The position numbers were made by a program, and so were the translations under genes. From Ponticaulis koreensis DSM 19734 (lineage in GTDB: Bacteria; Pseudomonadota; Alphaproteobacteria; Caulobacterales; Hyphomonadaceae), in the NCBI RefSeq assembly GCF_000420665.1, contig NZ_ATVJ01000001.1, positions 1,993,588 through 2,057,587 on the forward strand: a stretch of DNA of 64,000 nucleotides. Direction: 5' to 3'. Within the stretch, counting starts at the first letter, position 1. Each line of letters starts with the position of its first letter. The notes under the pieces were generated by a model. The model was not told where the DNA came from. It worked only from the letters and a program-made list of their open reading frames with translations, and searched no databases. Of this stretch, positions 1-9,907 are shown piece after piece.

Positions 1-616
1 CTGTCGCGAGCATGGCTGCGCCGAAGCCGACAAAGAGTTTGAGAACGATGTGACCAGCAAGAATGTTACCGAACAGACGCAGAGACAGCGTAACCGGGCG
101 AACGAAGAAAGAGATGATTTCCAGCGGCACCAGCAGGATCAACAGTGGCCATGGAACACCTGATGGTGCGAACAGTTTGAAGAATTTCAGACCGTTCTTC
201 ATGAGGCCGTAAATGATCACAGTGAAGAAGACGAGCAGCGCAAGAGACGCTGTCACAATCACTTGTGAAGTCGTCGTGTAAAAGAGCGGAACCATGCCGA
301 GCATGTTCGCGGCGAAAATGAACATAAAGAGCGAAAAGACGAGCGGGAAGAATTTGAACCCTTCCTCACCGATCGTGTCACGGATCATGTTTGCGATGAA
401 CTCGTAACCGACTTCACCAACTGACTGGATGCGGCTTGGCACGATAGACGCTTTAGACGTCACGATCATGTAAAAGCCAACAACGAGCACAACTGCAAGC
501 AGCATAAAGAAGCTGGCATTGGTGAATGAGATGTCGAACCCTGCAAGCTCTGGGAGTTTGATCCAGTCTGTAATGACAAACTGGTGCATTGGGTCGAGTT
601 CCATACGAAACATCAT
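1..616 (-). CDS. atpB: F0F1 ATP synthase subunit a (C-terminus cut off by window edge)
   Basis: Membrane subunit a of the F0 proton channel, working with the c-ring in ATP synthesis. About 205 codons are visible, and the gene runs off the left edge, so the C-terminus is missing. The protein shows several hydrophobic helices, the segment GYEFIANMIRDTIGEEG near residue 65 and LSLRLFGNILAGH near the end. LSLRLFGN carries the essential arginine that faces the c-ring carboxylate in this family. The chosen ATG at 616 overlaps the atpI TGA (ATGA), implying translational coupling; a second in-frame ATG follows at once. Identity is very secure, the exact start slightly less so. Confidence 0.95.
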   Translation of the reverse strand, partial: MMFRMELDPMHQFVITDWIKLPELAGFDISFTNASFFMLLAVVLVVGFYMIVTSKASIVPSRIQSVGEVGYEFIANMIRDTIGEEGFKFFPLVFSLFMFIFAANMLGMVPLFYTTTSQVIVTASLALLVFFTVIIYGLMKNGLKFFKLFAPSGVPWPLLILLVPLEIISFFVRPVTLSLRLFGNILAGHIVLKLFVGFGAAMLAT

Positions 617-978
617 GCCTGTTCGTGCCCCTTATTTGCTTCGTCAGTCTTTGCCGGCGAAGCATCAATCGTCGTTTCCGCGTTGCGCTTAGCCTGCTGT
701 TCGGCAGTACGCAACATCAATCTGAAGCCAGCGGCTATTCCTAGCAGCATCAGAACCAGTAACCCCCAGGGTTTTGTTCCCGCCACATGGTCAAGCGCCA
801 GACCAAAAACTAATCCGACCAAAGCTCCCCCGACAAGGTCGAGGACCATTTTCATGCCAAGACCGTAGCCTGCGGCAGATGATGAGCCAGGTTTGCGTTC
901 CGTCTTCGCCTTGTGTCTCGCCTGCGCTGCAGCGATGCGCGCAGCCAGATCGTCTTGTTCTGGCGAATTAGGAGGCAT
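613..978 (-). CDS. atpI: AtpI, F0F1 ATP synthase subunit I
   Basis: A 121-residue accessory protein of the alphaproteobacterial ATP synthase operon, thought to help assemble the c-ring or rotor. Residues 1-35 are charged and polar. Two hydrophobic helices follow (around MKMVLDLVGGALVGLVFGLAL and WGLLVLMLLGIAAGFRLML), then a charged alanine-rich tail. Its TGA overlaps the atpB ATG, so it is the first gene of the F0 operon visible here. Family and position agree with AtpI; the sequence itself is poorly conserved, as usual for this subunit. Confidence 0.88.
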   Translation of the reverse strand: MPPNSPEQDDLAARIAAAQARHKAKTERKPGSSSAAGYGLGMKMVLDLVGGALVGLVFGLALDHVAGTKPWGLLVLMLLGIAAGFRLMLRTAEQQAKRNAETTIDASPAKTDEANKGHEQA

Positions 979-1024
979 GAGCCCACCGTGAATGAAAAAT
1001 TAAGCTGTGACCGAAGTCGCGCGG

Positions 1025-1053
1025 AAACTAGCCATGTGCAGTTGCGAAGTCAA
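1025..1053 (-). promoter_or_regulatory. possible promoter of the atpI-atpB operon
   Basis: On the minus strand TTGACT (1053-1048) resembles an alphaproteobacterial -35 box, and TAGTTT (1030-1025) lies 17 nt further on as a weak -10. It sits about 50 nt upstream of the atpI ATG, in the gap after smc. Sequence resemblance only. Confidence 0.35.
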
Positions 1054-1108
1054 GCAAGCTGAGAAAGTCTAGTGCATTGTAAATATACAGAAAAAATAAT
1101 ATCTCTGA

Positions 1109-4100
1109 CTATTCAGCTGCGACTAATTGTTCCGCAGTGCCTAAATCCACTGAAACGATACGCGAAACACCTTGTTCCTGCATGGTGACGCCAAACAAGC
1201 GGTCCATACGGGACATGGTGACGGGATTGTGCGTGATCGTAACGAATCGCGTCTGTGTCCGGCTCTTCATTTCTTCGAGCAGCCGGCAGAAACGGTCGAC
1301 GTTTACATCATCTAGTGGAGCGTCGACCTCGTCGAGGACACATATCGGTGCGGGGTTAGACAGGAAGACCGCGAAAATAAGCGCGGTTGCCGTTAGCGCC
1401 TGCTCGCCGCCGGACATCAGATTGAGCGATGTAACCTTTTTACCTGGCGGTTGGGCGTAAATCTCAAGGCCGGACTGGAGCGGGTCATCCGCCTCAACTA
1501 GCTTGAGTTCTGCCTGACCGCCATTGAAGAGCGCGGTGAACAGGCTCTGGAAATGCTCGTTGACCGTTTCGAACGCTGCGAGCAGGCGGCCGCGACCTTC
1601 TTCATTCAGCGCGTGAACGCCTTCGCGGAGTTTCGCGATGGCGGCGGTAAGGTCGGCTTTTTCTTCATGCTGGGCACCAAGACGCTCAGCAAGTTCTTCA
1701 GCGTCTTTCTCCGCGTCCTGATTCACGCTGCCAAGCGCGGCGAGTTCATGCTTCAGGCGAGCAAGTTCGTTTTCGAGCTCTTTCGATTCGCGTTCCATCC
1801 ACTCTTCTTCGAGTGATGATTTGGCAAGCTGGATCAGGCCGTGCGGCTGACGGTTAAACTGGGAGCTGGCGAGTTCGACTGCATCGTTCAGGCGTTCTTT
1901 GGCCGTTTCGAGATGAGCCTGCGCCATGACTGTAGCTTCACGCGCCTGAGTCGCGGCTTCTTTGGCGCGGCGTGCCTCGGCCTCTGTTTCGCGTGAACCT
2001 TTTTCGGCTTCGGCGTGTAGGTCGGCAGCTTCCTGACGTTTTACTTCCAGGGCCTGAAGCTCTGCAGCAAGCGTTTCAATCGCTTCGTCAACGCGTTCCG
2101 GGCCGGCTTCGACCGTTTCCAGCGCAGTGCGGGTCTGTGTGCGTGCTGCTGTCAGTTCCGAGATTCGAGTCTGTGAGCTATTCAGGCGTTTGGTCCATTC
2201 CTGAACTTCACGTTCCAGGCCGCGCTTGCGTCCTTCCAGACGCTCACGGTTGCGCTGCAAATCGGAAAGGGAGTTGCGAGCCGCCTGTTCGTCCTGACGG
2301 AGTTCATGAATACGGCGGCGGACTTCACTCAGCTCCGCTTCAGCCTTGGCTTCGTCGCCTGATGCGGACACATCCTGCAGAGCGTCGACTGCTGCTTGCG
2401 CATCATCACGTTGCTGACGCGCTTCAGAGACGGTGGACTGGAGATTATCGCGCTTCAGGCTGGCGCGTTCCAATTCCTGCTCGGCGCGGAAAACAGATGC
2501 GCTCGCTTCGTTTCGTGCTTTCTGCAGGGACGGGGCGTGGGCGCGCAGATCGCGAAGTTCGGACTCGGCTTCGCGGCGGCGCGTTTCGATATTGGCTTGA
2601 GCTGCCTGAGCCGAAGCCAGATTTGATTCCAATTGCGGAAGCTCGGCCTGACAGGCTTCGAGACGGTTTTTCTGTTCAAGCTGTTCAGCCTGAGACAGTG
2701 GCGCATCACTACGGCGGATATAGCCATCCCAGCGCCAGAGGCCGCCTGTTCTGGAGACAATTCGCTGACCAACCTGTAGCTGACCGCGCAGCGTGTTTGC
2801 CTCAGCGTCAGTTTCGACAACACCGCATTGTGCCAGACGGCGGTCCAGTTCGGACGGCGCTGAGCAGACGGAGTTGAGCGGCGTTACACCAGCCGGAAGT
2901 GACGGGTCGGATCCTCTGTCCGCACCCGCCCAGTAAGATGGGGCATTCGGATCAGTCGGGGCATTGAGATCATCGCCAAGCGCAGCGGCAAGCGCGCGCT
3001 CATAGCCAGCCTGCGGGCTGAGGGAATCCATAATCGGCGGCGCAGACGAGCTTTCAGCCTTCCGTAACAGGCGTTCAAGGCCCGCAATCTCGGCTTTGAC
3101 ACTGCGCAGCGCGGTATCGGCCTCTTTAACCGGTTCGCCTACAGTTTCTTCCTCGCGGCGAAGGGCGAGTGAGCGTTGTTCGGCTTCAGAGATAGACGCC
3201 GCCATATCTTCAAGCGCGGATTCGGCGTTCGCCAGTTCGGTGCGCGCGGTTTCAAGAGCTGTTTCCAGCGCCGATACATCCGGCAGGCGGGAGAGCTCTG
3301 CTTCCAGCTGGCTCAGGCGAGCATTTGTCTGGTTCAGGCGATTGCTGAGATCGCGGCGATTGCGTTCTGCTGCTTCACGCTCGGCGCGTAGGCGAGCGAG
3401 GGTTTCAGTCGCGGTCTGTCCGGCAAGCTCAGCTTCATTGAGGTCCTTCTGCACCATTTTCAGTCGGCCCTGAGCTTCCATCTGGTCGCGTTCGAATACA
3501 GCTGGATCCATGCTCGGAAGAGAGGCAAGCTGCCGTTTGGCATCTTCAATGCGGGATTCAGCGTCCTCAGCTTGTCCCTGTTCGCGCTCGATGTCGGACA
3601 CAATGCGCTTCAGATCGGAGGCATGGCGTTCTAACGCAGTCTCGATGGCACGCTTTTCGGCCTGAAGCTCGGTCATACGGACTTTAGCCTGACCAACGCG
3701 GCCGGAGGCTTCGGTTTCAGCCAGGCGAAGTGGTTCAATTTTCTCGCGAGCCTGAAGCGCGGTACGCTCGGCCATAGCGTCTTTGATCGTCAGTTTTTCA
3801 ACGCTGGCACGCGCTTCACGAAGCGCCTGTTGGTGTGTGTCGACTGCTTCCTGCGCCAGCGACCAGCGGCGATGGCAAAGCAGAGCTTCGAGGCCGGTGA
3901 TAACCGCGGACAGGTCTTTATGCTTGCGAGCTTTTCGTGCCTGACGTTTCAGGCTTTCTAGCTGACGTTCCACTTCCGAGGAGAGATCATCAAGGCGTTC
4001 AAGATTGCTCTCTGCACCGCGTAGCTTCAGTTCGGCTTCGTGGCGGCGCGTGTTCAGGCCTGCAATACCCGCAGCTTCTTCAAGGAGGCGGCGACGGTTT

Positions 4101-4573
4101 TGCGGCTTGGATCCGATTAGCTCGCTGATCTGGCCCTGACGAACCAGCGCGGGTGAGTTCGCACCTGTCGAGGCATCTGCGAAGATGAGCTGGATGTCCT
4201 TACCGCGAACAGTCCGCCCATTCACTTTATAGGTGGAGCCAATACCGCGACGAAGACGACGCAGTATTTCCAGCTTGTCATTATCGTTGAATTCCGGCGG
4301 CGCTCGGCGATCCGTATTGTCGATCACCAGCGTCACTTCGGCCATTTCGCGGGCAGGGCGTTTGGCCGTACCGGAGAAAATGAGATCGTCCATTTCGCCG
4401 CCACGCATAGCGCGCGCGGAGCTGGCACCCATCACCCATCTCAGAGATTCCAAAAGGTTCGACTTACCGCAGCCATTCGGCCCGACAATACCCGTCAGCC
4501 CCGGCTCAACATAGAAGTTGACCGGATCAACAAAGGATTTGAACCCTGCAATTCTGATCTCGGTGATCTGCAA
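1109..4573 (-). CDS. smc: chromosome segregation ATPase SMC
   Basis: SMC condensin subunit, which organises and segregates the chromosome together with ScpA/ScpB. The 1154 residues show the standard order: Walker A GPNGCGKSN at 31-39, a long coiled coil rich in E, A, R and Q, a short hinge around residue 520 (GYERALAAALGDDLNAP), a returning coiled coil, then the ABC signature LMSGGEQ and Walker B ICVLDEVDAPLDD near the C-terminus. Length matches the family. The start is a TTG at 4573 with GAGG upstream; the resulting N-terminus MQITEIRIAGFKSF matches the usual SMC beginning. It lies downstream of the DsbA-like genes on the same strand, a common alphaproteobacterial order. Confidence 0.97.
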   Translation of the reverse strand: MQITEIRIAGFKSFVDPVNFYVEPGLTGIVGPNGCGKSNLLESLRWVMGASSARAMRGGEMDDLIFSGTAKRPAREMAEVTLVIDNTDRRAPPEFNDNDKLEILRRLRRGIGSTYKVNGRTVRGKDIQLIFADASTGANSPALVRQGQISELIGSKPQNRRRLLEEAAGIAGLNTRRHEAELKLRGAESNLERLDDLSSEVERQLESLKRQARKARKHKDLSAVITGLEALLCHRRWSLAQEAVDTHQQALREARASVEKLTIKDAMAERTALQAREKIEPLRLAETEASGRVGQAKVRMTELQAEKRAIETALERHASDLKRIVSDIEREQGQAEDAESRIEDAKRQLASLPSMDPAVFERDQMEAQGRLKMVQKDLNEAELAGQTATETLARLRAEREAAERNRRDLSNRLNQTNARLSQLEAELSRLPDVSALETALETARTELANAESALEDMAASISEAEQRSLALRREEETVGEPVKEADTALRSVKAEIAGLERLLRKAESSSAPPIMDSLSPQAGYERALAAALGDDLNAPTDPNAPSYWAGADRGSDPSLPAGVTPLNSVCSAPSELDRRLAQCGVVETDAEANTLRGQLQVGQRIVSRTGGLWRWDGYIRRSDAPLSQAEQLEQKNRLEACQAELPQLESNLASAQAAQANIETRRREAESELRDLRAHAPSLQKARNEASASVFRAEQELERASLKRDNLQSTVSEARQQRDDAQAAVDALQDVSASGDEAKAEAELSEVRRRIHELRQDEQAARNSLSDLQRNRERLEGRKRGLEREVQEWTKRLNSSQTRISELTAARTQTRTALETVEAGPERVDEAIETLAAELQALEVKRQEAADLHAEAEKGSRETEAEARRAKEAATQAREATVMAQAHLETAKERLNDAVELASSQFNRQPHGLIQLAKSSLEEEWMERESKELENELARLKHELAALGSVNQDAEKDAEELAERLGAQHEEKADLTAAIAKLREGVHALNEEGRGRLLAAFETVNEHFQSLFTALFNGGQAELKLVEADDPLQSGLEIYAQPPGKKVTSLNLMSGGEQALTATALIFAVFLSNPAPICVLDEVDAPLDDVNVDRFCRLLEEMKSRTQTRFVTITHNPVTMSRMDRLFGVTMQEQGVSRIVSVDLGTAEQLVAAE

Positions 4574-4709
4574 TCAGGACCTCAATTCCGGAGAGCAAAC
4601 GTCTCCATAGCTTACGACTCTGCAGCATCGCTAGATTCGCAAGACGTTACGATACCAGAACGAATTCGTGTCAGAAAGTCTGTGTAAAACTCGAAAAGAG
4701 GTCGGAAAG

Positions 4710-5363
4710 CTAGTCGAGCGCTGCCAGAGCAGCATCGATGACGGCATTCATACCGTCCGGTGTGCGTGCTTCATTGCCGAGCTGAGCGCCATTGAGGAAA
4801 AGCGTCGGTGTATGGGTGACGCCCATTTCTTCACCGCCGCGCACAGTTTCCATCATGGAAGAAAAGAGTTCGCGGTCGCGCGTACACTCCCGAAAACCGG
4901 CATTGTTGATGCCGTACTCGGACGCGATGTTACGCAACATGTCGCCAGCAGAGCCTGAGCGGATCGCGTTGAAGAAATCCTGCTGGTCGTCGTAAAACTC
5001 GTCCAGCACATCGTAATAATCATCCGCACCGGCGCAGCGCGCGACAGCAAAGCCAGCGGTTGCGATTTCTGCAGGTGCGGTTGGAAATTCGCGGAAGATG
5101 AAGTTGATATCGCCTGCGTCTACGCGTTCCTTGATGACGGGCATGACGGTCGCGTGGAACTGACCGCATGCACCACATGTGATGGATGCGTACTCGATGA
5201 GTGTAAGAGGCGCATCCGGATCACCCATGATCACATCGCCAATGGCGATTTCGTCGAGGGTCGCCGGGCCGTCATCCTGCGCGCTGGTTCCGCCGCTGCC
5301 ATTTCCGCAAGACGCGAGTGTCAGGGCGGCGACAGAGGTGATTAAAGCGCGCAGCATGGTCAT
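4710..5363 (-). CDS. DsbA-like thiol oxidoreductase lipoprotein (CGAC active site)
   Basis: Predicted periplasmic thioredoxin-fold protein of the DsbA/thioredoxin_4 family, 217 residues. A lipoprotein signal ends at the lipobox LASC (Cys19), so it is probably membrane anchored. The redox motif CGAC is at 63-66 and the cis-proline loop (HTPTLFLNG) near 190. The CGAC dipeptide is unusual compared with CPHC of DsbA. It is the last of three tandem paralogues on this strand, 23 bp after the previous one, so co-transcription is likely. Whether it oxidises, isomerises or reduces disulfides cannot be read from sequence. An alternative ATG lies two codons further in. Confidence 0.87.
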   Translation of the reverse strand: MTMLRALITSVAALTLASCGNGSGGTSAQDDGPATLDEIAIGDVIMGDPDAPLTLIEYASITCGACGQFHATVMPVIKERVDAGDINFIFREFPTAPAEIATAGFAVARCAGADDYYDVLDEFYDDQQDFFNAIRSGSAGDMLRNIASEYGINNAGFRECTRDRELFSSMMETVRGGEEMGVTHTPTLFLNGAQLGNEARTPDGMNAVIDAALAALD

Positions 5364-5386
5364 ATCAGTTTGTCCGTTCGAAAGGA

Positions 5387-6040
5387 TTATTCAGCGGCGA
5401 GGGCTGCGTCGATTAGCGCCGCCATACCTGCGCCGGTCTGAGCGTCATTGCCGAGCAGTTCGCCGTTCATGAAGATGGTTGGAGTTGCACGCACGCCTGC
5501 ATCCTGACCAGCTTCAATTGTGGCAACCATAGAGTTGAACAACTCTTCATCTGCAAGACAGGCGCGGAATTCAGGCTCTGAAAGTCCAGCGCCAGCCGCG
5601 ACATCTTCAAGCCACTCACCAACTGTGCCGCCGCGTGCGGCCTGCAACATGTCATCCTGTCCGGTGAACAGCGTATCCAGAACAGGATAATACTGATCTT
5701 CGCCTGCGCAGCGGGCAATCAGGAAGCCCGCCATCGCAATTTGAACCGGTGGTGTCGGGAATTCGCGGAAGATGAACTTCACTTCACCCAGCTCGATACG
5801 CTCTTCGATGACCGGCATGACCGATTCATGGAAGTGCGCACAGTGAGGGCAGGTGACGGAGGCATATTCAACGATTGTGATCGGTGCATCTGCATCGCCG
5901 AGCACCACGTCACCCAGAACAATATTGTCGAGCACGACTGCAGGCGCCTCTGCTTCACCTTCCTGCGCGAGAGCAGCAGTCGGTGCAGCGGTCAATGCGA
6001 TTGCAGTGAGTGCAGAAGTCAGCCAGTTCGGGGATTTCAT
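5387..6040 (-). CDS. DsbA-like periplasmic thiol oxidoreductase (CPHC active site)
   Basis: Secreted thioredoxin-fold protein, 217 residues from the chosen start. A Sec signal peptide ends at ALA-Q (around residue 25). The active site CPHC at 64-67 is the classic DsbA motif, and the cis-proline loop is ATPTIFMNG. The start at 6040 is preferred over an upstream in-frame ATG at 6100 because it places the signal peptide at the N-terminus and has GGAG about 7 nt upstream. It is the middle member of the trio and the only one without a lipobox. By analogy with DsbA it is the best candidate for a disulfide-forming oxidase; no DsbB is seen in the window. Confidence 0.88.
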   Translation of the reverse strand: MKSPNWLTSALTAIALTAAPTAALAQEGEAEAPAVVLDNIVLGDVVLGDADAPITIVEYASVTCPHCAHFHESVMPVIEERIELGEVKFIFREFPTPPVQIAMAGFLIARCAGEDQYYPVLDTLFTGQDDMLQAARGGTVGEWLEDVAAGAGLSEPEFRACLADEELFNSMVATIEAGQDAGVRATPTIFMNGELLGNDAQTGAGMAALIDAALAAE

Positions 6041-6077
6041 ATATGTCTCCAGTCGGTTGCGGAAGGTCTGGTGAGGT

Positions 6078-6713
6078 TTAGTCAGCCAGTGCCGCATCAA
6101 TCAATTCGTTCATGCCTTCAGGTGTCTGCGCTTCCGGGCCAGCAAGTTCGCCATTGATGAAAATGGTCGGTGTGCCTGAGACGCCCTGAGCCTGCGCATC
6201 GCGGATGACGTTAGACATTTGTTCGTACAGGTCCTGATTGCGTGTGCAAGCACGAAACTCAGTTGCATCGAGGCCGTGGCGTGCCGCGGTCGCCTGGAGT
6301 GCATCACCAACGGTGCCGGTGCGCGCGGCCTGAAAAATGTTTGTCTGGTTTTCAAACAGGTCGTGCAGAACATCATAGAAGCGGTCTTCGCCCGCGCAAT
6401 GTGCGATTGCATGGCCCGCCATAGCGATCTCGACCGGCTGTGTCGGGAAGCCACGGAAGATGAACTTCACGTCGCCTGCTTCAACCCGTTCTTCGACGGT
6501 AGGCATAACTTCGCGTGAGAAGGTGGCGCAGTGCGAGCAGGTGATGGACGCATATTCAATGATCGTCACAGGCGCGCTTGCATCGCCCAGTACAACGTCA
6601 CTTTCGACGACGCCAGTGGAGCCGCCGGAACCGGAATTGCTGCCACCACATGCCGCGAGTGCAAGTGCAGCTGTCGCAGAAATTAGCCATTTAGATACGT
6701 TCATGCCCGTCAT
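6078..6713 (-). CDS. DsbA-like thiol oxidoreductase lipoprotein (CSHC active site)
   Basis: First gene of the three-paralogue run, 211 residues. The signal sequence ends in lipobox LAAC (Cys22), followed by a Gly/Ser-rich linker. The redox motif is CSHC at 59-62 and the cis-proline loop is GTPTIFING. The flanking pattern (IEYASxTCxxC, then FxxVMP) is shared with the next two genes and shows duplication. The start could be 6713 or the ATG three codons inside; neither has a strong ribosome site. Predicted to be anchored in the periplasm as a thiol-disulfide oxidoreductase of unknown specificity. Confidence 0.87.
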   Translation of the reverse strand: MTGMNVSKWLISATAALALAACGGSNSGSGGSTGVVESDVVLGDASAPVTIIEYASITCSHCATFSREVMPTVEERVEAGDVKFIFRGFPTQPVEIAMAGHAIAHCAGEDRFYDVLHDLFENQTNIFQAARTGTVGDALQATAARHGLDATEFRACTRNQDLYEQMSNVIRDAQAQGVSGTPTIFINGELAGPEAQTPEGMNELIDAALAD

Positions 6714-6750
6714 CCGTTTGTTTGTCTTACAGATTCGCCCTCAGGCGTGT

Positions 6751-7314
6751 TCAGCGGTCATCTCTATAGACTGCCTCACCGAACGCCAACAGTGCCTGAG
6801 ACAAACGTGGATTTTTTACGCTTGCAACACCTTCATTCAGTTGATCACGTTCTTGTGCACTCAATGGGCGAAGCTTGCGCGCCTTGTCACCATTCTGACC
6901 GGGGGTGGCTTTGTGCACAAATTTCAAATCTTTAAGAAAACCGCCGCTTGACGCCGCCAGCCTCTGTTTCAGCATCTCTTCCTGATGCTGGAAGATCGGC
7001 GAGGCAGACGGCAAAATCTCAAGCGTTAGAACGCGGTTCTCCGCCTTGCCAGTCAGCTTGACCGGATATGACAGTTTGGCGAGACGCTCGCCGACAAGAT
7101 CTTTCCAGCGGCGTTGCAGCATTGAAATGCCCGGACCTTCATTTTTGCTGTAGGGCTTCATGATCTTGGTAATGCGCAGGCTCAGGCGTTCGCCCTGTCC
7201 ATTTGCAGGGCGCGCACGGTGCTTGGATAGCCGTTTCAGCGCTTCGCGTTCGGCGTCGAAGTCCAGCGACTGTGAGTTTTCGGAGCGGTTCGTTTCGCCG
7301 GGCATGCAAATCAT
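6751..7314 (-). CDS. DciA-like (DUF721) protein
   Basis: A DUF721 family protein of 187 residues. DciA, the characterised member, helps load the replicative helicase DnaB in bacteria lacking DnaC/DnaI. Visible here are the conserved core around residues 65-75 (RRWKDLVGERLAKLSYPVKL), a beta-rich stretch LTLEILPSASPIFQHQ, and a basic region. It is divergent from mutY and upstream of the DsbA-like genes, a neighbourhood seen in other alphaproteobacteria. The start may be 7314 or the ATG at 7305. Family assignment is good; the helicase role is inferred from the family. Confidence 0.78.
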   Translation of the reverse strand: MICMPGETNRSENSQSLDFDAEREALKRLSKHRARPANGQGERLSLRITKIMKPYSKNEGPGISMLQRRWKDLVGERLAKLSYPVKLTGKAENRVLTLEILPSASPIFQHQEEMLKQRLAASSGGFLKDLKFVHKATPGQNGDKARKLRPLSAQERDQLNEGVASVKNPRLSQALLAFGEAVYRDDR

Positions 7315-7350
7315 CTCATATCAGGGATGGCCCCATGTAAGAGAGGCGCT

Positions 7351-8427
7351 ATGTATCCATTGATGTCTGATACCCATACACCCGGCGCCGAGATCAGCGC
7401 AAATATTCTTCGCTGGTATGACGCCTCCGCGCGCAGTCTGCCCTGGCGTGTCTCGCCTCAGGATCGGGCTAAGGGTGTAAAGCCGAACCCGTATCATGTC
7501 TGGCTGTCGGAAATCATGCTTCAGCAGACGACTATTCCGCATGCGACGCGCTATTTTCTCGACTTTGTGAAACGCTGGCCGACGGTTGATGACCTCGCAT
7601 CTGCACCGCGTGATGACATTATGAACGCATGGGCGGGGCTTGGGTATTACTCGCGGGCGCGCAACCTTTATGCGTGTGCACAAGAGATATCCGAGCAGGG
7701 CGGCTTTCCTGAAACCAGCGCGGGGCTGATCAAGCTTCCGGGTATTGGGCCTTATACGTCCGGCGCGATTGCTGCGATTGCCTTTGACGAGCAGGTCGCG
7801 GCAGTGGATGGCAATGTCGAGCGGGTGACGACGCGTCTTCTCGCCATGGATGCGCCACTGCCCGACATCAAGAAAGACATCAAAGCCATTGTGGAAAGCT
7901 GGGTGCCGGAAGACCGGCCGGGCGACTTTGCGCAGGCCATGATGGATTTGGGGGCAACGGTCTGCACGCCGCGCTCACCTGACTGCCTGATCTGTCCGCT
8001 AAGCGAGCCTTGTAGAGCGCGTGCGCTGGGGCGGCAGACAGACTTTCCGGTCAAACCTCCCAAGAAGACCAAGCCGGTGCGGCATGGCGCAGTGCTGCTT
8101 GCGATTGTTGGTGACGGGCTGGTCGCTGAGCGCCGCGCGGATAAAGGATTGCTTGCTGGAACTCTGGGGCTGCCGACGACTGCATGGAATGACGTGCCGT
8201 CAGAACCAGCTATTGCTTCCGACGACCGCTATCTCGGCCGTGTCGAACACGTGTTTACGCATTTCCGCTTATACTTAGACGTCTACATGTCTGAAGCGGC
8301 TGACGCGCTGGATTTGATTGCAGAGGGGGAAGAGGAACTCATCCCACTGTCAGAGCTGTCGACTGCGGGGCTTCCATCAGTATTCCGGAAGGCTCTGAAC
8401 CTCTATCAGAGCCCCCGAGGAACGTAG
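7351..8427 (+). CDS. mutY: A/G-specific adenine DNA glycosylase MutY
   Basis: Removes adenine mispaired with 8-oxoguanine. From this start the protein has 358 residues. It carries the helix-hairpin-helix LPGIGPYTSGA, the catalytic Glu in SEIMLQQT, the Asp in AVDGNVERV, and a [4Fe-4S] cluster motif C-x6-C-x2-C-x5-C (CTPRSPDCLICPLSEPC). The C-terminal third is the NUDIX-like 8-oxoG recognition domain. ATG 7351 is chosen because AGAGAGG lies directly upstream with good spacing; an upstream in-frame ATG at 7327 has no ribosome site. It is transcribed divergently from the DUF721 gene. Confidence 0.95.
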   Translation: MYPLMSDTHTPGAEISANILRWYDASARSLPWRVSPQDRAKGVKPNPYHVWLSEIMLQQTTIPHATRYFLDFVKRWPTVDDLASAPRDDIMNAWAGLGYYSRARNLYACAQEISEQGGFPETSAGLIKLPGIGPYTSGAIAAIAFDEQVAAVDGNVERVTTRLLAMDAPLPDIKKDIKAIVESWVPEDRPGDFAQAMMDLGATVCTPRSPDCLICPLSEPCRARALGRQTDFPVKPPKKTKPVRHGAVLLAIVGDGLVAERRADKGLLAGTLGLPTTAWNDVPSEPAIASDDRYLGRVEHVFTHFRLYLDVYMSEAADALDLIAEGEEELIPLSELSTAGLPSVFRKALNLYQSPRGT

Positions 8428-8451
8428 TTCAGAGCGGCTAGCCGTTCTGAA
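8428..8451. terminator. bidirectional hairpin between mutY and a small minus-strand gene
   Basis: TTCAGA and TCTGAA flank the palindrome CGGCTAGCCG, giving a strong hairpin immediately after the mutY stop. It covers the end of the convergent 66-residue gene. It has no clear U-tract, so termination is inferred. Confidence 0.5.
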
Positions 8452-8638
8452 GTTCTGCTTTTACCTGTTCGTTATGCGTCTCGGCCAGATCCCAGATTTC
8501 TTCAAATGTGAGCGTGCCGTCGGCGGCGATGACGTAGTCACCTTTTTCGTCACCAATCAGTGTGTAAGCACTGTCTGGATCATCCGCGTCTGACTCATAC
8601 CAGTAATCAAGCGCATACAGGTTTATAAGCCGTGTCAT
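8438..8638 (-). CDS. small acidic protein of unknown function
   Basis: A 66-residue acidic protein rich in Asp, Glu and Tyr, with no signal peptide or membrane helix. I do not recognise the family. GGAGG lies 5 nt upstream of the ATG, which supports translation. It lies between mutY (convergent) and ccrM (same strand, 75 bp upstream), so it may be co-transcribed with ccrM. Confidence 0.7.
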   Translation of the reverse strand: MTRLINLYALDYWYESDADDPDSAYTLIGDEKGDYVIAADGTLTFEEIWDLAETHNEQVKAELQNG

Positions 8639-8713
8639 GGGGCCTCCGTGTTAAACCCGAATCGGTGTTGCCCTTCCAGCTATATATAAAGGTAAGCATC
8701 AATAATGCGTTGA

Positions 8714-9862
<1,149 letters not shown>

Positions 9863-9872
9863 TTACCGAAGC

Positions 9873-9898
9873 GAATCAATCGGAAAATTTTGTTAAAA
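9873..9898 (-). promoter_or_regulatory. possible CtrA/CcrM control site of ccrM
   Basis: About 80-100 nt upstream of the ccrM ATG, the minus strand shows TTAA followed by 7 nt and TTCC (9896-9882), an imperfect version of the CtrA motif TTAA-N7-TTAA. Slightly downstream is GAATC (9873-9877), a GANTC site in the leader. In Caulobacter ccrM is activated by CtrA and damped by methylation of GANTC in its leader, so the layout fits. The second CtrA half matches at only two of four bases. Confidence 0.35.
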
Positions 9899-9907
9899 TT
9901 TTACGCT

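Noticed and set aside
1972-2877. 301-codon plus-strand ORF antisense to smc
   Set aside because: The frame lies wholly inside the smc coiled coil; low-complexity Arg/Ala/Pro composition and no ribosome site, a shadow of the real gene.
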